From Erpobdella octoculata (lineage: Eukaryota > Annelida > Clitellata > Hirudinida > Erpobdellidae): a stretch of 64,000 nt of DNA. The notes under the pieces are model-generated. The model worked only from the letters and a program-made list of their open reading frames with translations. It searched no databases and was not told the DNA's origin. A program made the translations under genes and the position numbers. This document shows positions 1 to 64,000 of this stretch, in pieces (positions within the stretch are counted from its first letter, which is position 1; each line of letters opens with the position of its first letter). The stretch lies in NCBI GenBank assembly GCA_963978895.1, contig OZ022243.1:14796765-14860764 (forward strand), in the 5' to 3' direction.

Positions 1-10
1 TACATCGAAC

Positions 11-216
11 GTGAGAGCTAGCAACAGACGCGGCCGTCCACGAATGTCATACCTCGACCAGATGTCAACATACATGGGTTATGACAGAAAGAGTATCACC
101 GCTGAGGATGTTAGAAGGGAAGCCACGGAGGCCAAAGGAGAGAAATGGAAGCTCAGATATTGTCGTCTGCGGAGTGGAGGGACCAACAGGTCCGGACGAA
201 ACGTAGTCGGTCGATG
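11..216 (+). mobile_element. C-terminal tail of a LINE reverse transcriptase (fragment)
   Basis: A 68-codon open stretch contains the motif RRGRPRMSYLDQM followed by a basic region and KGEKWKLRYCRLRSG. Basic GRPR-x-W/Y-x-DQ motifs like this are usual near the C terminus of non-LTR retrotransposon polyproteins. A short (GATGAT)-type tail follows the stop at about 214-230, as at many LINE 3' ends. The catalytic reverse transcriptase part would lie upstream of the window. It sits inside the dynein gene intron that precedes the first visible exon. The clade cannot be given from this tail alone. Confidence 0.45.
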
Positions 217-594
217 ATGATGATGAAATGTTGAGAATGACATGAGATTGGCATTAACAAAAACTTAGTCGCGAATTTTGAGAGTTGTTAATAATTTGCA
301 ATTTCAGCCATCACATTAAATCAATTATTAAACATAACTAAAAGAATTATAACTAAAAAACTATTTTGGTTTTTTTTTCAAAAATAACTTTTTTAATTGT
401 ATCGGAATCGCGGTCGCTTGGCTTTTATAAAAAGGTTCGCCATCCAAAAAGGCTGGGAACCACTGAGCTAGAGGATCTGCACCACATTGAAAGAACAGAA
501 CAAATGATGACCCGGTGGATGCGTGGTGTGAGTTTCAAAAAGAGAAAACTTAGTACCGAACTTCTTGCACCTGCCCCTCCTCCTAATTTACAAT

Positions 595-815
595 GTATGT
601 ATGCATGTACGTATGTTAGCAATTTCGGATAACGAGGCGGCCGCAATGGTCAACAGTCAGCAGTTGATAAAATTACTACATACAGGTGTGTAATAAATGT
701 TATGCAATTGTACACTGTCAGTCCTAAAGATAAAAAAAGGTAGTTCTGCAATTGCAAAATAATGTATATTGATACTTAAAAAATCCATTAGTCTTGATGG
801 GCTATCTTTTGTAAA
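595..815 (+). repeat. Dispersed repeat family C, copy 1
   Basis: The segment runs from the GTATGTATGTTAGCAATTTCG-like start through GTCAGCAGTTGATAAAATTA, GGTGTGTAATAAA and AATTGTACACTGTCAG. The same ordered blocks recur at about 19455-19580 (+), about 28015-28250 (minus), about 9040-9180 (partial) and about 46605-46680 (partial). No coding capacity is seen. The bases from 217 to 594 show no recognisable feature. Confidence 0.5.
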
Positions 816-817
816 TA

Positions 818-1029
818 CAGGGTGGCCCAAAAAAATAAGAACATCTCACATTATTTAATTAATTATAATTCTCCATACAATTTTTTTTAAAGTATTTAGC
901 TATTCAGAAATCATGTTCAATGTGTCTTCCTTGCCTTCCAATGACTTTTTCTAAGCGTCAACGCCACTAATTTTGATGTAATTAGGTCACATATTTCGAG
1001 ATTTTCTCACTTTTTTTGGGCCACTCTTT
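818..1029. mobile_element. Short MITE with GGTGGCCCAAAAAAA termini
   Basis: The left end reads CAGGGTGGCCCAAAAAAATA. The right end, reverse complemented, reads AGAGTGGCCCAAAAAAAGTG. The element is about 210 bp and has no open reading frame. It is flanked by TA-rich sequence, which would fit a Tc1/mariner-type target, but no transposase is present, so the superfamily is an inference. A related single end (CAGAGTGGGCCAAAAAAGTA) is seen at 62880. Confidence 0.5.
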
Positions 1030-1423
1030 CTATAAAGTTTAACGTGGTTAAAACGGCAATATCCTGTACATTGCTAGGACCGTTGTGGCCATTCTGGGTA
1101 GAGTTTCAAAATGAAACCTGTTTAACTTTAGTAAGTAAGCTGTAAAGAATAAGGCTGCAAAATTTCAGGCTTCTATCTACAGGGGAAGTTGGAGAATTAG
1201 TGATGAGTCAGTCAGTGACGGCCTTTTATTAGATACTGATTTATTTGAAAAAATTATGAGTTCTTGTAAGTGGTGGGATTATGTGCTAAATATAAAATAT
1301 ATCTTTGCATTTACTTTAAAGTTTTAATTTAATTTATTTCACATTTTTTATAGAATTTTAATAAAAATTTTGAGGATTTATTTATTTAATTTCTTATTAA
1401 AGTTTGCTTTTTAAATACTGTAG

Positions 1424-31079
<29,656 letters not shown>

Positions 31080-32230
31080 TTTTTTTAGAATGTTTAAATA
31101 TAATTTGTTCCTGTTTATAAATTTAAAATTATGAATAATTAAGTCGTTTATGTTTTGAAGAGATTGTTTTAGAAAAGAAGATTTTTTGTGATATATTTGA
31201 TTGTTGTGGTCTGTTTATAGAACTCTGTTTGAGATAGCTGCTGTAAAAAAACAAGTAGCCAATCTTTTTATTTTACTGGCAGATCCAGGAATGTCAATTG
31301 GGGGCCAAGTCTAGTGCGTGCCCCTCCCCATCACAAATTCTGGTTCATTTTTAGGTCGTAAACCAAAAATGAAAAACAACATATATACACCTAGGTCAAT
31401 TTTTTGGGGTGCACATACTGCAAAAAATCGATTCAGTCTCATTAACAGCTCTAATTTAAGTATTGTTTGGATTTTGTTCCTGTTGTTAGACTTTTAAAGA
31501 ACAAGCTGAAATCTAATAGATTTAAATGTAACATAATAACGTTAAATCAATTAACAGATGTTGCGAGTACTTATGGTACCAGCACCATGGTATCGAGTAC
31601 TAGTACCTGAAAAACGTACTCGAGTACGAGTATCAAGTACTACATATCTGCTACTATGTACTGAGTGGAACAACGAGTACCGCGGCTTGGAGTACGAGTA
31701 CTTAAAAAACGTACTCGAGTACCAGTACTCAGTACTACATAATTAACAAGTAAGTCGGAATTCAGATTAAAACAATGTAAAAAATTATTCAAAACTTTGA
31801 GTAAGATTCAAAAAGTACTATGAAAACTAGGTTTTGCTTTAACTTGACATTACATTACAATCATTACATAGGTCATTTAAGATTTTTTGCAAAAAATTGT
31901 TTAGTGAAATTTTGCTTAGAAATAGATCCTCATTGATAACGCAATGGAAACGATGATTTTGAAAAATCTTTAGAACGAAATTTTAAATTTGGGAATATGC
32001 AAACGAAGAAGGAATTGAGTGGCTACCAACCTATAGGTCGCAACCCTGAAAGGGGTCGCCACGTGTTTTCTGTGGGGTCGCCAACTTACAGTCTAAAACA
32101 AAAAATATTAACTTTAAGGTATTTTTATTTAAAAAAATTGTTTTTTGGCGGATTTTTCCCATGGCTAGAAGTTATTGACCTTAAAGAACTGTGCAAAGAC
32201 ATATGTGGGCCTGGTCGGATTTGGGGAAAA
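31080..32230. other. Intergenic, no gene; GAGTAC-rich repeat at 31558-31740
   Basis: The stretch after the dynein stop has no coding similarity. Bases 31558-31740 consist of repeated GAGTAC/GTACTC words (for example ACGTACTCGAGTACGAGT, AAAAAACGTACTCGAGTACC) that make an open frame by chance. GGTCGCAACCCTGAAAGGGG at about 32035 resembles non-autonomous element sequence seen in many animals. Confidence 0.45.
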
Positions 32231-32241
32231 CGGACGTTCAC

Positions 32242-32624
32242 TATGAGGCAGAAAGAAGTTAGCAGCGCTGCTGGATCCCCGAACTATAGTGCAAAAAAAG
32301 TTCGTGCATTGGGGTTGTGGTATAGATCGTTGGAAAGGTATTTAAAAAAGAAATATAATGGTGTAAAAATAAATTTAATATTGCAAAAAGTTATAGGCGA
32401 AAAACCGTCGCGTCCCTATGTAAATGTATGGAGACGATTTTTCACTTGCGTTTGGAGCCATGTAGATTAAAATTTTCGACTGCATTGGGGTTCTAGCTTA
32501 ATGCATTAGAAAGACAAATATATTAGCTAAACATAGAAACTAATTTTTGGAACGGTTTTTCGCACGAACTTTTTTTTGCACTATAGTTCGGGGATCCAGC
32601 AGCGCTGCTAACTTCTCCCTCGTA
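32242..32624. mobile_element. MITE with about 55-bp inverted repeats, split by a later insertion
   Basis: Left arm 32254-32307 and right arm 32562-32616 are complementary over 54-55 bp, with one base of length difference (core AGCAGCGCTGCTGGATCCCC). The element is flanked by CGTTCAC at 32235-32241 and, beyond the inserted element, at 34068-34074. That makes a 7-bp (or 8-bp ACGTTCAC) duplication. Ends read TATGAGG / TACGAGG. No ORF of substance. Confidence 0.82.
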
Positions 32625-34059
32625 TAGACCTCCTAGCCGCATTTTTTTATGTTTGTGGCTGGCTGAACAAATATTTCGGCTGATATCCGGATTAGCCGAA
32701 TTTACGCGTAAAATTATTATTCGGCTTGAATTTTAAATTATCCGGCTCATGATTCAAATTTGTGGCTGATAATTATTTTAAATTAGGCTAAAAATTAATA
32801 TAAAATTAAATACTAAAGTTAATAAAGTTCAAAATTTATTACCAATATATAAATTATCAAATTAATAGCAATTGTCATAAAAGTTAATTAAATCTATAAT
32901 ATATCGAATTACAAACTATTACAAACCAAATTATCTATAATATCTAATTATTAACTATTAACATGAGAAAAGAATTGTGATACTTAAATTTATTCCTATT
33001 TTAAAGCGTCTGTCAGTAGCGATAATAAGTAAAGCAAAGACATTATAATGAAAATTAGACAACGTAATTGATTTCCGAAAGAAATTCAGGAAATTAAACA
33101 TTGCACACCAATGTATACATAATAGTTGATTTTGCACTTTTACATTGAAAATTAATTTTATAATGAGTCAAACGTAACTAATACAAACAAGTAAATTAAA
33201 AACGAATTTTTAAAACCAATGCTCTTATATGTAATTAAAACACAAATTTTGCAATCAATTTTTTCTTATATTACTCTTTTATTTTATGTTAAAGTCGAAA
33301 TATCTTAATTATATCGAAATATCGAAATTAATTAAAATTATCTAAATTAATTGACTTATTGTAAAACTAATAATTGAATATTGCATTGTCTTCTATTTTG
33401 AGCATGTATGCAAAATTTGAAAAAATCTATCATCAGGAAGTGACTCAAAAATTGATTGCAAGATTTGAAACAGACAGAGAAACAAACAGACAGAGAGAGA
33501 AACAGAGACGACGAGTTAATAAAATCATTGGTAATAATAATAAAAATATCAAAAAGCATCGAATTTAAATATCTCAACTATTTTCATGAAAATTTCGTAC
33601 ACGCTTGAGAATCGCGGTCAGTGAGTGTGGTTCGTGTTAACTTGGTAAAATAGTCTGCCAGTCGGTTAGCGTTTTGTGGTCAAGAAAACCCTCAAGAAAA
33701 CCCTCGATAAAATCCTCAAGAAAATTAACTAAATTAATTGACTTATTGTAAAACTAATAATTGAATATTGCATTGTCTTCTATCTTGAGCATGTATGCAA
33801 AATTTGAAAAAAATCTATCATCAGGAAGTGACTCAAAAATTGATTGCAAGATTTGAAACAGACAGAGAAACAGAGCCGACGAGTTAATAAAAGCATTGGT
33901 AAAAAGGTCTTGGTTAAGCTGGCGTTCGGAAATCTTATAGCGGATTTTCGGCGTACCGTTTTTGGCTGGCCGCCGGCTAACCGTAATTTTTTTCGGCTGA
34001 TTTACGGCGGCTGTAAAAAGTTCGGCGGCGGCGGCGGCCGGCGGCGGCTAGGAGGTCTA
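32625..34059. mobile_element. TIR element with 8-bp TSD CCCTCGTA (hAT-type)
   Basis: Perfect 16-bp inverted ends TAGACCTCCTAGCCGC (32625-32640) and GCGGCTAGGAGGTCTA (34044-34059). The duplication CCCTCGTA lies at 32617-32624 and 34060-34067. The ends are rich in CGG/GCC, the middle is AT-rich. Inside is a cassette (about 33186-33540, partly repeated at 33735-33910) that recurs inverted at 58312-58690. No transposase. It interrupted the right end of the older MITE. Confidence 0.85.
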
Positions 34060-34139
34060 CCCTCGTACGTTCACTTCCTGGTTGTGACGGGATTCTGCTC
34101 GGGTATTGATGCCTGACGACGAAACAACTGACTCGAGAC

Positions 34140-34701
34140 TAACAAGGTTTACAATTTTTATTAAGATAACACAAACGACAATTAATACACTAGTCGGTTA
34201 GAGCTTCACCTCTCAAAATCGCAAGAAGCAAGAGAACCTTAATTCCATTTTTTTTATTATTGTTTAACGTCCTTATACATGGTATTTTTAGACGGGAAAA
34301 AACATTTAAGAGAGTTAGAAGAAAAAAGTCAGAATATGTGTCTGGAATATTCTTCATCTTCTTCTTCTATCCCTCTTGCGTTGGTTTTCATCATTATTGC
34401 TATTCTCAACTGATTCCTTAATCCCGGAGTCAGGGATGATTGGATAACGGGAAGGAGTTCAAAATTGGGAAATTAAAAATAGTCCGATTATGGGTCCGAT
34501 TTAACGTGACGAAGCAAGCTAAGATAAGACTAGTGAAAAAGATTTGGGAAAGAAAAGCAAGCGAGAGAGGAAGAGCAGGTGGGATTGGGCAAGCGAATGA
34601 GCGGGAACACACACGCACGCACAAATTAAGCGACTCTTTCACTCTCTCTATCTCTTTCTTTCTCTTTTTCTCTTTCGCTTTCTCTCTTTTTCTCTTTCTC
34701 T

Positions 34702-34795
<94 letters not shown>

Positions 34796-35441
34796 TTCTC
34801 TCTCTCTTTCTCTCTCTCTCTTTCTTTCTCTCTCATTCACGCACACACACAAACAAATTTTTCTCTATGTTTCTTTAGGTTCCATGATTAAACAGACGTA
34901 AATTCAGCATTTTTCAGGAAGGGGCAAAAGTTTCCCGCCATTATATAGCTTACTGACAGGGTTACCCGGTGTTGCCCAAGGTTTTTTGCTTAGTTTTTTA
35001 GAATTGCAATACGCATTGAATCATCACGAGGTTAAGTAAAGTTAAAATTAACAATTTATATAATGAACTCTAGGAAAAAAATACTAAATTTTGGAAATCA
35101 AGGATGGGGCAAATTGTCTACACACGCCATAAGGATTCCAATACGCATTGAATCATCACTAGATTAAGTAAAGTTAAAATTTAAAATATATATAGTAAAC
35201 TCTAAGTAGAAAAAATTTCAAATTTTGAAAATCAGGGAGGGGCAAAAGCCTCCCCTCCCCCTCCACAATTTACGTCTTTGGCGGTATCTGTTATTAATGT
35301 TTTTGTTTCTGAAAAATTCTTTAAATTTTTAACACACCCTTGTTTTTTTATGACGTGAGCAAATTAATATAATCAGTGTGAATTATTCTTATTCTAATCA
35401 AAGTCTTTGCTTAAAATTATATTGTATTATTTATTTGATAT
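34140..35441. other. Intergenic repeats: (TC)n tract and decayed fragments
   Basis: (TC)n with TTTCTC variants spans about 34640-34840. GTCCTTATACATGGTATTTT near 34270 resembles the LINE 3' tails at 2.5 kb. A weathered CTAGCGGGG-family start (CAGGGTTACCCGGTGTTGCC) is at about 34957. Two similar segments with GAATCATCACGAGGTTAAGT / GAATCATCACTAGATTAAGT (35018 and 35150) form a direct repeat. No gene seen. Confidence 0.5.
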
Positions 35442-63494
<28,053 letters not shown>

Positions 63495-64000
63495 CCGTGG
63501 ACTGTTAATTATTTTGGCTATTTACGTTGAAAATGTTTTAATTAAATAAAATGTAATTCATTGAGTAATTAAAATCAAAAGAGTTTTCCGATTTCTTGTC
63601 ATCATTTTTTGTTTTAGTAATTTTGTCAGATAGGGGCAACTCCAGTTTGTTTCATGAAAAAATAAGTTATAACATATCTTAATTCAATTGAGTCTATGTA
63701 CACATAAGTGTACGAACCGGAGGGCAGCAGCCCACCCCCCAGTTTCGGACAGAAATATCTAAAAATTCGGAAAAAATGCGCCGAAAATTTGGGCAAACCA
63801 GTCTAGAAATTTTAGAATAAAATAGTAAAAACATTTCATAAAGTCTTTAAAATTTTAATAAATTTAAAAACAATTCTTTTAAAAACACATTAAATCAAAA
63901 TTAGAGAAAATGCCAGAAGTAAGCCAATAACACTAGCATGAGAAAAAAAAACAAAAAAATTACAGACATCCTTAGTCATGGATACAAGGAAACAAAAAAA
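63495..64000 (+). other. Ly6 gene 3' UTR and downstream sequence
   Basis: AATAAA at 63545-63550 lies 51 bp after the Ly6 stop and is the likely polyadenylation signal. Beyond it I see no gene; GGGCAGCAGCCCACCCCCCA near 63720 resembles a degenerate repeat edge. Confidence 0.55.

Noticed and set aside
31997..32470. 157-codon ORF
   Set aside because: It crosses a MITE inverted-repeat arm and unrelated flank; composition and lack of motifs argue against a gene.
34430..34901. Arg-Glu and Ser-Leu repeat ORFs
   Set aside because: Produced by the (TC)n tract on the two strands.

Overview
The window is AT-rich, intron-bearing nuclear DNA from an invertebrate animal. It carries a metazoan axonemal dynein heavy chain split into many short exons, a Ly6/uPAR-type GPI-anchored protein gene, and very dense animal-type transposable elements (hAT, P/THAP, piggyBac, Helitron, Gypsy, CR1/L2-like, RNase H-bearing and restriction-like-endonuclease LINEs). 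The long (TA)n, (CATA)n and (TTA)n tracts recall mollusc genomes, cephalopods included, but the phylum cannot be fixed from the sequence.

Region 1, bases 1-31,079, is the 3' half of one + strand gene, which I call the DNAH2 orthologue (inner-arm I1/f dynein, 1-beta heavy chain). I could place 43 consecutive exons (1424 to 31079) whose phases all agree. Together they encode 2,308 residues, from the end of AAA2 through AAA3, AAA4, the stalk with its microtubule-binding tip, AAA5, AAA6 and the C-terminal domain. The 5' half lies upstream of base 1. The introns hold many insertions. Intron 12 (8176-12378) has a solo LTR interrupted by a hAT-type element that is itself interrupted by another hAT-type MITE. 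Intron 31 has an internally deleted piggyBac element, and intron 37 a hAT remnant between (TA)n tracts.

Region 2, 31,080-35,441, has no gene. It contains a 363-383 bp MITE with long inverted repeats that was split by a 1.4 kb element with an 8-bp target duplication.

Region 3, 35,442-63,494, is best read as one two-exon Ly6-domain gene with an intron of about 27.6 kb. The intron holds a full-length but broken RLE-type LINE set in a (CATA)n tract (38.1-43.1 kb), a Helitron helicase scrap, a hAT element with a readable transposase C terminus (44.2-45.9 kb), a large inverted-repeat complex built of about 156-bp satellite units (46.8-53.6 kb), a GC-rich minisatellite (54.7-56.4 kb), a Gypsy gag-protease fragment (minus strand), further 8-bp-TSD elements, and a P-superfamily element with a THAP domain that contains its own nested element (59.8-62.7 kb).

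An unclassified dispersed family starting with CTAGCGGGGTGCCCGGCGTT-like sequence recurs more than ten times across the window on both strands. Its copies are often bounded by (TA)n. No tRNA, rRNA or CRISPR feature was found.
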